Assembly: GCA_029962745.1 (NCBI GenBank)
Contig: CM057171.1
Span: forward strand, 1,764,135 to 1,828,134
From: Echinometra lucunter
Taxonomy: Eukaryota; Echinodermata; Echinoidea; Camarodonta; Echinometridae
DNA: 64,000 nt
Direction: 5' to 3'
Shown here: positions 45,892 through 57,313 of the stretch, one piece after another
How the letters are laid out: each line of letters starts with the position of its first letter
Numbering within the stretch: the stretch's first letter is position 1
Notes under the pieces: model-generated
Told to the model about the DNA's origin: nothing
The model's input: only the letters and a program-made list of their open reading frames with translations
Database searches by the model: none
Program-made: the position numbers and the translations under genes

Positions 45892-47814
45892 CATGCGAGT
45901 TTTCGTCAACCGAAATTATAGATTTTTAGCATATCTTTTTGCATTATTAGTTGTCCCCCATACAGCCTATAGCCCATATGAAATACAAGACTTCCAAAAT
46001 GTGGGGGGGGGGGGGGGGGGACATGCCCTGCAGATATAGGGTGTGGGGTTAATTCGGCACGAGAATTTCTGTGCAAAGTTGCATGGGAAAGAAGCCTATG
46101 ACATTTTTATTTTTATTTTTATTTTTTACCCAGCTTGCCAGAGAATTTGAATACACCCCCTCACATTTGAACACAGATCCCCCCCCCCCCCCCCGTAGTA
46201 GGTCTAATTCAGGGACTATAATTCATAACATGTATAAGGCTCAAGGACATTTAGTAGGCATTTTCATGAATGTACCAGTTCTCTGAATATAGGACCTATT
46301 CATAAAATATATAATAACATGGACGTGCTGAGAGGTTTGGGTTGAAATTATGGATGATCTGAGATGACTGGCATGACATACCTGTATACTCTTTCCCAAC
46401 GGGCACCCTCCCCCCCCCCCCCCCCCCCCCCCTCCAACAGAATAGTAAGCATGCTAGTCACCGTAGATCCATATAATTTTTACTGGGCTTTGATAAGAGT
46501 GCAAGGTATATCAACACAACACAATACAAATTGGAAATTTATACTAAAACGATATACGTGTACATGGTATACACCCACCGTATAATGTTAGCAGTGACTC
46601 AATCACGACTGGTATAATCAATGGCTCCAAATATTTTGAGGTCAGACAGGTTAAAAAAACTAGGATGTCACGCAATAATGATAATAATAACAGGGGGGGG
46701 GGGAAGATGATCCATGAGACGTGATTTTTTACGTTTAAAAGAAAACAATATAGAGGTATTATATAGCTGCATGTTCCAGCCTTCTCTTCCTCCATAATCT
46801 TCTTTCTTCCTCCCTTTTTTTAGAAAAATTGGGAGGGGGGGTGCCACCCCGCCCTCTGTAGCGCCGCCCCTGAATAATTATCATAATAATATATATACAC
46901 AGAATTTCTTTCCATTTCTGGAAAGGCCAAGCATGAAGCTTATGACAGCAACGAAAGAAAGCTAATGGACATTCTTTTTGAACTAGTACTGTATAGAGAA
47001 AGATAAATAGAGGCTTGCATTATTTTGTAATGTTTTTTTTGTTTTTTTTTTAACAAGGGACATTCATCAGATGGCACTATATAGGCTTTTTATACCATCG
47101 AGCATATTCAGTAAACGTTGCCTCTGTAAAAATATCACTTTTTGAGGATAATGTTAAAAAGGGAATAAAATTAGAAAGAAAGAAAGAAAGAAAGAAAAAA
47201 AAAAGAAAGAAAGAAAGAAAAAATAAAGAGAATATAGGCCTATAGGAATGCTAATGGAGTGAAAGAAAACCTGTGAAAAGACACTTTTTATATTTTATTT
47301 TTTAATATATACTGCTGTTCTCCGTTTGTCATTATTAACACACATTGTAATCCCCCCAAATAACAAATGCCAAGGAAGCAATAAGTTTACAGTCTCCCCT
47401 TCCCTGCTCTACAGTGCGTCCCCAAAAAAACTTTACACTTTTGAAATGGCTGCCAAATGAAAAATATATGATTCTTGAAAGAAAAGGTTTATATGTACGG
47501 ATAGTTCATGGACTCAACTTTCATATGAGACCAAAAAGGCCGAAAATAATTCATGCTTGGGTGAGCACTGCTCACTTTTGTAAAGGGTATGAAAATTAGG
47601 TTGTGCAGGAATTGCACCTTTCAATTTGTGAGAGGAGGGTCCTTTGGAGGTTACAGAATTGAGGGTGATATGATGAATTCATGATCAGTTGCAATCAGTT
47701 TAGGTTTGCCAAGTGAATTTTATGGTTTATTAAATCAAAATTTTATGCACGAGTGAACGGGCACTGCATTCATTATTGTAGCATTGTACCTTTCCCTGGT
47801 AGACTCAGTGGTGT
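45892..47814. other. Gene-free stretch with homopolymer-bearing repeats
   Basis: Nothing coding. Contains G runs (46002, 46690), C runs (46180, 46409-46431), a repeat end TGTAGCGCCGCCCCTG (46859-46874) that resembles the hAT-like termini of this region, and a GAAA tract (47175-47222). Confidence 0.55.
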
Positions 47815-47924
47815 GTTCATCGGAGTCAGGATTGGGTGGAGGTACATTTTGCAGGGGAGGTTAGATAGGGTAAGACTTTGTTGGCTAGATGGGATAAGGG
47901 TCAAGAGGACAGTATGCCCCCATC

Positions 47925-47966
<42 letters not shown>

Positions 47967-48351
47967 CTTCCTGTGTGTTGGTGCATATCTTGACAATTCA
48001 CATTCCTTGGTCTCCACTCCAAAATATCAAAACCACCTTCCCTTATCCCTCATGAAGAGAGCAAGATTGTGCATCGAAGGACGAGGTGGACATGTGGACC
48101 ATTGAACTAGCAGACTTTGATTTTTAGTTTCCATTATCATTTATTTTCCCCTTTTTTCTCTTACAAGATGGATGAAACAGTTGTAAAATTGAAATGAATG
48201 AAAATCAACTGAAAACAAAGACTGACATGTTCATTTTAGCAATTTGTGTTACACTGTACCGTTTTTCTTGTGCGAAACTCAACTGCTAAAATATTTTGGA
48301 GAGGAAACCAACGGATGTGAATTGTCAAGATATGCACAAGCACACCCAGGA

Positions 48352-48386
<35 letters not shown>

Positions 48387-48720
48387 TAGAGAGAGAGAGG
48401 GGGGGGGGGGGGGGAGAATGCATGTCCTCTTAACCCTTATCCCATCTACCCAACAAAGTCCTACCTTCCATCTCACCTCCCCTGCACCATGTACCATCAC
48501 CCAATCCTGACTCCTGATAACTGATATTATGTGATCGAGCGAAGCGAGCGAGCTAGAGAGAGAGAGGGGGGGGGGGGGAGCATGCATGTCCTCTAAAACC
48601 CTTATCCCATCTACCCAACAAAGTCCTACCTTACATCTCACCTCCCCTGCACCATGTAACATCACCCAATTCTGACTCCTGATAATTGATATTATGTGAT
48701 CGAGCGAAGCGAGCGAGCTA
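47815..48720. repeat. Inverted repeat plus tandem duplicate
   Basis: The block 47820-48030 (GTCAGGATTGGGTG, GATGGGATAAGGGT, a C run, (CT)n, TATCTTGACAATTCACATTC) recurs inverted at 48290-48520, and part of that copy (from the GA/G tract to ATGTGATCGAGCGAAGCGAG) is repeated in tandem at 48545-48720. Non-coding. Confidence 0.75.
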
Positions 48721-48962
48721 GAAATTATCGCAGAAAATAATGAAAAGAAGCCTGATTTTAGCCATCAAAATGCATTCTAGGCCTATAAAATATTTAAACT
48801 GTTGGCCTAAAGTTGAAAGCAACTAAGTGAGTAGTTGAGAACATGTACTTTCACTACCTATAGCTGTAGGGATATGTTATCATCACTTATGACTGTGTGT
48901 ATGCCCTTTGCATATTTTGAAGGGGATTTTGGATTTCCTTATAATTCGCCCATATTCGCCAG

Positions 48963-49104
48963 CAAGCGCGGTTCTAGAGCATTTTTTCTCTCTATTTCGG
49001 GGTGGGGGCTACTGGGTCTAGGAGGATTGTAATTTGTATTATGATTTGGGGGGGGGGGGGGGTTAGAGCCCCAAAGCCAACCCCTCCCCGTTGAACCGCG
49101 CCTG
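48963..49104. mobile_element. Small hAT-like MITE with poly-G core
   Basis: Inverted ends CAAGCGCGGTTCTAG and GTTGAACCGCGCCTG. Perfect 8 bp target duplication TTCGCCAG at 48955-48962 and 49105-49112. A G run of 14 lies inside (49048-49061). Only 142 bp long. Confidence 0.8.
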
Positions 49105-50161
49105 TTCGCCAGTGACCATGTCAATGAATCAGTTTTATTTTTTTTGTCGATCTAGTCATTCATGTCATTAGTGTTTCCACTTTTCAAATGAATTATCCTG
49201 AAATGAATGCTGAAAATTCCTGGAATTGAAAAAAATATCCTGGAATCTTTTTAAATGGGCTACGATCGCCTCCAAACCGTTTCCTTACAAACATGAAATT
49301 GTACCTATTGGATCTGATTGCTTCACACCATCATGACCATATACCCAGTTGTTGGGTGTCTGGACAGGTTGTGTATCCGGACAGTCGATTTTAACCAGCC
49401 AATTGAAAAAGCTCACAAACAAATCTCTTAAATTTTTTAGCACAAAATGTTAGACAATATCATAGAGAACAAATACTGATGATGATTAGCACAAATCAAT
49501 GCATAGATCTAGATCTAGACTAGTTTTTGTTTAATCCAAACATGCCAAACTCCCAACATGCCCAAACTTACTAAAGACAAAAAAGAAGGCTTCATTTTTG
49601 TTCGGTGTCCGGACTCCCAACCCCCATCCTATATTGAATTTATGGATGAAATTTGTTATATTTTAACCAAAAATAAGCTTCTAAGGTAAAATATCAGTCT
49701 AAAATACTTCTAAATTATCGAATTCTTACCCAAAATTGAGCTACAGCTCTTGCCCTTTGGAATTCTGGAATACGCGTACGTACGTACGAGTACCGTAGTA
49801 AGGTTGCGAAAAATATTAAAATCGAAAACGAAATTTCGGAGAGAGAAGAAGGAAGTGTTACGGAAGATTAACACTTTGAGTGAGAGAGGAAATAAGAATG
49901 AAAAAACTGCAGAAGGGGTGTAGGCGGGTGGGACATGATGATGGTTATTATGATGATTATGATGATGATAATGATGATGAAGCAGTTCTTAAAGGGTGTT
50001 GTTCGAGCGGGTTTTGCGTGAGTTATGGACGTGTGTCGAATGCAAATACAGATGAAGAAGGCCGGGGGAGGGGGGGGGGGGGGGAATTAAAATGGAGATA
50101 CAGAAAGAGACATTTCAGAAAATATGTCCATGAATAATGGACCTTTACTGTTTGTTTTCAT

Positions 50162-52213
50162 ACAGAAAAATCCCAAGAAGCAAGCAAAAAATACTGCCCA
50201 AACTATGATGAGAAAAGCATCGAAGAAGCAATGAAGCTTGCTGCAAAGAGAAATGTTTCCATCAGAAGAGCATGAGTCATGGTAATCAAATAATGATCTT
50301 AACCAATTATAAACACGAATTAGATATAGAAATATAGTAACTATCTGAAATTAAAAAGAACTCAATTATAATCAACTATTCAGAATTTCATATAAACTAA
50401 AACATGGATTATAGAAAGAAGAATGCAAAAAAGAAATCATAATTTCATAATATGCTCTAACTGATTTACATATTTTCCTCATTTTTAGGTATGGAATACC
50501 TGAATCAACTCTGAGGAATAAAATACAAAGGCACCAATCCCATCCCAGTAATGTGGGGAAACCTCCCATCTTGCCTAGGGAGGACGAAGAGGCTCTGGCA
50601 AAGCATCTCATCTTCATGGCGGAATGTGGCTATGGTCTGAACCGATCTCAGGTAAAGGCCCGCCTTGTGCTGACATTTCCCCCTTTTTACATAATATTGT
50701 TCCTTTTTTTTAAAAATAAAAATAATGTAGACATGATGAATAAGTTACGCAAACTTGAATCCGGAAGAATTTATGAAATGATTCAAAAAGAGCATGTAAA
50801 CAAAACGTATAGCCAGATATCTTTTTAAATACTAATTCATCAGATAAGAATAAGGAGTATGATGTGCATCATTGATGGATGATAATAGCCTTACATAATG
50901 TCCTTATCATTTACTCATCAGGTATTGAAACTGGCCACAGACTTGCTGTCAGAAACCACGGGAAGAGATAATCGTCCCCTAGGTGGTTCTACGGTTTCCT
51001 GCGTAGATGGCCAGCGTTGAAAGTTATAAGGCCAAGGGCTCTTGCCATCAATAGGGCCATCTCTACTACGCCCGATAAGATCGAGCATTACTACAAGAAT
51101 CTTCATGAGATCCTTCAAAAGTATGAGCTGGAAGACAAACCAGAGTTCATCTACAATGTAGATGAAACCGGCTTCAATCATGAACACACCCCTCTACGAC
51201 TTGTTAGTGGCAGCGGAAGAGCTCCAGCGATAGTTTCTTGTCGCTCAGCAACCCAAACTTTGCTGGCATGTGGCAGAGCGAATGGATCAAGTCTGCCTCC
51301 TTTCATTGCAAGGGGAAGAACCTCACTAGTGAGCTGAAGAGGGGTTGCCTGCCTGGAACAAGATTCAAAATGACAGACAGCGGATGGAGTAACAGGGACG
51401 TATTCCATGAGTTCATGTGCCATCATTTCATTCCCTCTCTCCCCAACAGAGATCCTGAGCAGAGGGTTTTACTCCTATACGATGGTCACAAGAGTCACAT
51501 CTCCATACCCCGAAGTAGCACGCAGGAACAACGTCATATTATTCATTCTGCCACCACGCACAAGCAATCGCTCGACGTTGGCTGTTTTGGCCCCATGAAG
51601 GCTCATTACAATAGAGCATGCACCGACTTCCTCCCTGCTCATCCGGGACAATCGGTCACTAGATATGACATGTCATCCCTCATATGTCACGCATTCTTGC
51701 AGGCAATGAAGGAGGAGAATCTCCAGGTAGCGTTCCGAAAAACAGGCATCTATCCCTTCAATGGAGCTATGGTAGATGTAGAGAGGGTGACTCAACCCAG
51801 CTCAGTAACAACAGCACCTGGAGATGATGCACCAACACCTGACAACCCAGGCCCATCTACAAGCACCGAAGCTTTCCTCGAGAGAAGGAAACCCACTCCG
51901 CCATCAAAGTCACAAAAGAGGAAGCGGCGTTCTGCCCCTGTGTATGAATCTGGGGGAGTAGCCATCACTGAAAATGGCATTTTCCTTTCGAACCGAAACA
52001 TCAGGACTCAAGGACAATGAACACGCTAGCAAGTTTTGCACATGCAACCAGGAGGAGCCACCTACGTCTGCCACTTCATCTACAACTGAACTGATGGAAT
52101 GGGCTCAGTGTGAGTCAGCAGAATGCAAACACTGGGTTCACCTCGAATGTGCAAGGAGGGATGTGACCCTTGCGGATCCGTTCTGCTGCCCATGCTGTAC
52201 GCACGAACCTTGA
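50162..52213 (+). pseudogene. pogo/Tigger-type DDE transposase with C-terminal PHD-like finger, decayed
   Basis: Homology runs in order over several frames. A psq-type HTH (SIEEAMKLAAKRNVSIRRA, then YGIPESTLRNKI after an intron) is interrupted by TGA. A CENP-B-type HTH (FYGFLRRWPALKVIRPRALA) follows. The DDE domain keeps all three acidic positions: NVDETGF, LYDGHKSH and LDVGCFGPMKAHY. Then a PHD-like C4HC3 finger (FCTCNQ, QCESAECKHWVHLEC, FCCPCC) lies in a third frame. Putative introns lie near 50281-50488 and at 50653-50921 (CTCAG|GTAAAG and TCATCAG). At least five frameshifts are needed (around 50205, 50985, 51308, 51510-51570, 52000), so it cannot make a full protein. The PHD finger is an unusual addition. 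I could not identify terminal inverted repeats. Confidence 0.8.
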
Positions 52214-52389
52214 ATAATGATATGTACTTTCTTCTCCTTTTTTAGGATATCTCTTACTGACTTCACAACATTATCCTTTTAAAGACAACCATTTTAAAGC
52301 TAGGTATGTTATTCAGTTACAAATATGTTATCTAATATTTATAAATATGTCCATCTTCTTCTTGTTTTTCTTTCTTTGATGGTTATCGG

Positions 52390-53240
52390 AGATAAGAAGT
52401 TTTGCTCCCTCCTGTCACTTTTAATCACTCCAGTCCTCAACCAACAAAGTGTGCGCGGAACCTAGGGGTAATGATGGACAATCAACTGACAATGTCAAGT
52501 CATATAAGCAAGATATGCTGTTCTTATTCTTATGGGTTGCATAAGATTGGAAAGATAAGGCGTTACCTTGATCAGAACACTACAGAAAGACTTGTTCATG
52601 CTTTTGTAATTAGCCATATTGATAATTGTAATGGTTTATTGTATGGTCTGTCTGATACACTGATTTGTAGACTGCAGCGAATACAAATTTCCGCTGCCAG
52701 GCTTATCACTCGAACCCAGTCACGAGAATCAATATCTCCAATATTTCGTAATTTACACTGGTTACCAGTTAAAGACAGATTAATGTTTAAACTTCATGTA
52801 ATAGCATTCAAATGTCAGCATAAATTAGCTCCTCTCTATTTACACCAGCTTCTCAAAGAGTATCATCCAACTATACGTTCCAGTTCCAAACATTGTTAGT
52901 CCCCCTTACGTATATCCACAATATAATATGGGCATAGAGCATTTCAACATGCAGTCCCTCAACTATGGAACAAACTCCCAAATGATGTCAAAGAATGCTC
53001 ATCTCTTGATCAGTTTAAGTCCTGGTTAAAATCGTATCTTTTCGCAACATAACATCTTAGCCTTATATAATGTCATGTATTTGTAATTTTCCTCTTATTT
53101 TGCATGCTGCTATATGTTCTGTACCACATACTATTGCATTTCATTTCTTCTATGCTCACTTCTTGCTTTTCTTCATTTCCATAGCGCTTAGAGATTTAAT
53201 TGTAATTTGCGCTATATAAAAACTGAGTATTATTATTATT
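52390..53240 (+). mobile_element. 5'-truncated LINE, end of reverse transcriptase ORF
   Basis: The frame from about 52402 shows the C-terminal part of a Jockey/CR1/L2-type reverse transcriptase: RNLGVMMDNQLTMSSHI, LVHAFVISHIDNCNGLLYG, RLQRIQISAARLI, LHWLPVKDRLMFK. In-frame stops at 52897-52899 and near 52924 precede the last block (YGHRAFQHAVPQLWNKLP, stop near 53052). The 3' end GCGCTATATAAAAACTGAGT runs into a TTA repeat. Dead copy. Confidence 0.85.
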
Positions 53241-53265
53241 ATTATCAGTATGTGTATATTGGAAT

Positions 53266-53388
53266 AGGAATTTGTTTGAGCAGTAGCAATGTTGGGAGCT
53301 CTGTTACACTACAGCGCAGTAGAGTATATTTACATAGTGACTGCGCTATATAAATGGTCTAATCAATATTATTATTATTATTAATAGG
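53266..53388 (+). mobile_element. LINE 3' tail only
   Basis: TTTGAGCAGTAGCAATGTTG through GCGCTATATAAATGGTCTAA plus a TTA repeat; nearly identical to the 3' tail at 61456-61562. It is a second, severely 5'-truncated insertion. Confidence 0.8.
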
Positions 53389-53754
53389 TAAATATATAAA
53401 CATGTGAATATATAAATATGTCAATATATGAATATGTCAATATCTGAATATGAAAATATGTAAATATATAGACATGTGATTATGTGGATATGTTGATATG
53501 TCAATGTATGGATACTGATGATTTACAAAAGTGATATTATTGGAACACGAGTATTATTCTGTAAATTTATAAATTATATATTTTGAAAAAAAGTTGTTCT
53601 GTATAAAGACTAATTATATGTAATATATACGATAATTAAAATATCATTTCATGTTCTTCTGCATGTAATCTATTGTCTGCTTCTTTTATTTCCCCATTAG
53701 CTGAAAAAATAGAAATACAGAATGAAAATTCAATTCAAATTAATGAAATAAGGA

Positions 53755-53910
53755 TCCCTGCTAAAAAAAAATTACCATGGGTACCGTGGTACTTTGACGA
53801 AATTAACATCAGAACCATGAAAGTACCATGAAAGTGCCATCAAATCACCATGATTTGATGGTAATTTCGTCAGAGTACCATGGTACTCATGGTATTTTTT
53901 TTACAAGGGT
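53755..53910. mobile_element. Small foldback MITE with ACCATGG motifs
   Basis: CCCTGCTAAAAAAAAATTACC on the left mirrors GGTATTTTTTTTACAAGGG on the right; TTTGACGAAATTA mirrors TAATTTCGTCAGA. The interior repeats ACCATGG, TACCATGA and CCATGATTTGATGG in both orientations. Confidence 0.75.
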
Positions 53911-55595
53911 ATGTCATGTGGAATTGAGAAGAGTAAATGCGAGTGTAAGGATATATGAGAAGGTGAAAGAAGTTCTAGTTTTCATGAAATTCCAATGGAA
54001 TGAAGAGGATGAGGATGAAGGAAAAGGAGAAAAAATGGTGATGCAATGATAGTCAAATAAAAATATAACATTAACAATATCAGGTATACGAGCAATGTCG
54101 AACATTAGACAGTTTTTGGGCACATTCTGAATGTAGGTGAACTTTGGTTGAATTCCCATTCACAGTGCTCCTAAACATATGCATTACAAGCTCATTCATG
54201 ACTAATCATTCATTTGATTCGAAAAAAATGACAGGTCTCAAGTTTCTAACAAAATTAGTCCGTTAATTTTCAAATATCTGCTACCACGATGTTTCCTCAT
54301 TAAATTCATAAAATTCTAAGTGCATTTACGTCATTTATTGCAATTTACATGCAAGAAGAACGTCACAAGAGGGCAGCAAACACAGTGCGCGAAATATGGA
54401 CCACAGAATTAGAAGACGTTCTATTTCTGGGATATGGACACACCTCTGCCGAGTGAAAGCTGATCAGCTGTTAGATTTGAGGGTAACATTACAGATTTTA
54501 GGACAGATCGTTCAAACTTTTGCGTGATTGATTGTTGCACGAGATATTCTGTTTCATCTAAGATATAGATTGTTAATTATATTGACCGAATTGTGTTCTA
54601 ATGTTCATAACTGTGAAAATGTGTGCAAAGTTTGGACACCCCATCATACTGGAAAAAAAAAAAAATCAGTTCCTGAAATTATCCCTGAAAACCTCAAAAA
54701 CTTCTGGAAACTCCTGCATTCCAGAAGAAGTGGAAACACTGCTTGTCAATGAAATTACGTCATGATTACGACCTTCCCGATAGCGCGCACCGGCGCGCAC
54801 GACCAATGTATCCGCATGCGCGTATAATATACGCGGTATATATAGGCATGGGTGGCATCGATCGCGAACATCGGCGATATTCATATCGATATCTCATTAT
54901 GAATTTATGATCGACTCGATTATATATCGCGTTCATAAAGAAGTAAGAAAAGCAATGAAAGTATGATGGTGTATTTGTTTCCTGACGAGCTCGAAACATT
55001 TTATGTTCCTTCTTACTGATTAACTTGAGGTATGTAAAGTTTAGAACATCTTGAAAAAGTTTTCTCTATGTATAAGGGCGTTGGAAGGAGCTATTTTCTC
55101 TCGATCATCATGTTCCAGGCGCGGTGCGGCACCCAGGTGCCACAGCCACAGGCTCAGCATATTATTATTAGCATGCACGGAGCGCATGCAGTGTATGGTG
55201 CTGGCGCTGCATGCTGGCTGGGTGCTGGTGTTGCGTTGACCACTGCGCTGACTTTCCACTCAACACTCAGTTAGACCGAAAATTCTGTCTTAAAATTTCG
55301 TCGTTAGCTTCTTATACTGGTAGGGTCGGCACTCCTTTTTAGAGCAGGAGTGCCGACCCTACCAGTAAGAGGCTAATTTTGATGTAATTTTGAGACAGAA
55401 TTTTCGGTCTAACTTTCCACACGCTCGCTTGTGGCTGTAACACGTTAGATCTAACTTTTGGTTTGCACAGTTTGTGTGAGGAAACCCTGAGAGTGAGACT
55501 TAACCTTTTTAAATGTTAATTTGTGCCTTATCTATGAGAGAAATAAGTGGAGTAATCTAAAGATAGATAAAAGTGTCTAACTAAGTCTAAGTAAG
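53911..55595. other. Upstream region of SYCP1, gene not resolved
   Basis: No exon identified with confidence. CpG-bearing stretches occur at 54360-54420 and 54775-54880 (palindromic TATCGATATC-like motifs near 54885) and at 55110-55250; these could be promoter sequence. A perfect hairpin element lies at 55270-55413, and the gap starts at 55596. Confidence 0.35.
55270..55413. mobile_element. Palindromic hairpin element, 144 bp
   Basis: GTTAGACCGAAAATTCTGTC at the left end and GACAGAATTTTCGGTCTAAC at the right end are perfect inverted repeats, and TACTGGTAGGGTCGGCACTC with CTTTTTAGAGCAG at the centre completes a nearly full-length hairpin. Confidence 0.85.
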
Positions 55596-56095
55596 NNNNN
55601 NNNNNNNNNNNNNNNNNNNNNNNNNNNNNNNNNNNNNNNNNNNNNNNNNNNNNNNNNNNNNNNNNNNNNNNNNNNNNNNNNNNNNNNNNNNNNNNNNNNN
55701 NNNNNNNNNNNNNNNNNNNNNNNNNNNNNNNNNNNNNNNNNNNNNNNNNNNNNNNNNNNNNNNNNNNNNNNNNNNNNNNNNNNNNNNNNNNNNNNNNNNN
55801 NNNNNNNNNNNNNNNNNNNNNNNNNNNNNNNNNNNNNNNNNNNNNNNNNNNNNNNNNNNNNNNNNNNNNNNNNNNNNNNNNNNNNNNNNNNNNNNNNNNN
55901 NNNNNNNNNNNNNNNNNNNNNNNNNNNNNNNNNNNNNNNNNNNNNNNNNNNNNNNNNNNNNNNNNNNNNNNNNNNNNNNNNNNNNNNNNNNNNNNNNNNN
56001 NNNNNNNNNNNNNNNNNNNNNNNNNNNNNNNNNNNNNNNNNNNNNNNNNNNNNNNNNNNNNNNNNNNNNNNNNNNNNNNNNNNNNNNNNNNNNNN
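55596..56095. other. Assembly gap (500 N)
   Basis: Exactly 500 N, a placeholder. The first exon(s) of the SYCP1 gene could be hidden here or further left. Confidence 0.99.
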
Positions 56096-56325
56096 TCTAA
56101 TTTATAGAATTTACATAACTTATGTGTACATTAGAGGCAAGGTGTTTTAAATAGATCTAGACATAATAATGCCTAAGGGCTTTGGGTTGATGCTTCCTGG
56201 GGTCCTGTTAAAACTTTCAGTGGTCTACCGTATTGTGTTCAACAGCCAATCAAATTCAAGGGTTCCATGGAATTTATAATTGATGGTTAAGTTACCATCA
56301 ATGGTAAGTTTTATGAAATTTAGCC

Positions 56326-56460
56326 CTGGGGAGCGTTTCATCAACATTTGTTGTCTGACAAGTTGTCAAATCTGACATCTTTCCTTGAATTTGATTGGCT
56401 GAGAAGCATTGTTACTATGGCAACTGTCGCATAAAAGTCCTTTCATGACATGCTCCCCAG
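56326..56460. mobile_element. Short MITE, AGCCAATCAG family
   Basis: Ends CTGGGGAGCGTTTCATCAAC and TTTCATGACATGCTCCCCAG. The core GAATTTGATTGGCTGAGAAG is the inverted form of the family core. Confidence 0.7.
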
Positions 56461-56665
56461 ATCTGTGGTGATGAATATTTTTTTCTATGAACTAACTTAA
56501 TACATGTATAAAGAATAATTTCATTACGTAAGCAAAGAGCAATCAGTTATCCAAGCTCAGAATATTGTGTAAACATCTTCAAAACTAAAGTAGACAGGGT
56601 CTAGTAAGTTCACATCTTATTAAGATCAGAACCATTCAAGAATGGCAGGCTTTTTAGACTTAAAC

Positions 56666-57087
56666 TTAACCCTTTCGTGACAGGAATTATTTAAAGCCTA
56701 ATTTGATCAGCTTTTATTCTTCAAATGGGCAACACCAACATTTCTATTTTATTGCTACATTTTTCTTATAAAACGTCATGTATCTGAAATGAATATAAAT
56801 TGACAGAAATTATGATGAGAAGTCAAAAAGTTGCCAATTCGCAGGGGAAAACAGTGATTTTAAACTTTCTATCAGATTGCCAATTTAAGTATTTTAATGC
56901 TTATTTTCCTTTAAAAAATTTTCAGCATCAAAAAACAAATACTGACGCAGCCAAAATGGGCACAGTTTGTATAGAATTTTTTGCTCTTTCTGCTCATGTA
57001 TTTGGTATGATTTGTAGGGCTTTGCATCAAAAGATATTAGGCCAAACCACAAAATGAGGACCTCTGTCACGAATTCAATAGATTTAA
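56666..57087. mobile_element. piggyBac-type MITE, copy 2 (inverted)
   Basis: TTAA then CCCTTTCGTGACAG at the left. The body is about 85-90% like the reverse complement of copies 1 and 3. The right end is degenerate (GTCACGAATTCAATAGAT, then TTAA). It lies just upstream of the first SYCP1 exon found. Confidence 0.8.
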
Positions 57088-57161
57088 TTCTTACAAGTAT
57101 TTAGAAACTCTCATTGAACACAGAACGCAGTGCTCAATTGAAATCCTATGACATATGTCTT

Positions 57162-57196
<35 letters not shown>

Positions 57197-57313
57197 TTTC
57201 CTATCTCTATTTACCTCCTTGTCATCCTCCATTGTCTTCTTTCTTACTTCTGTGACATATTTTAATCTCACAGCTCAGTAATAGTAAAGATTTCTTTACT
57301 CTGATTTTGTTAG

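Noticed and set aside
49880..50137. 85-codon Asp-rich frame before the transposase
   Set aside because: Built from a GATGATTATGATGA repeat and a G run; it does not join in frame to the transposase.
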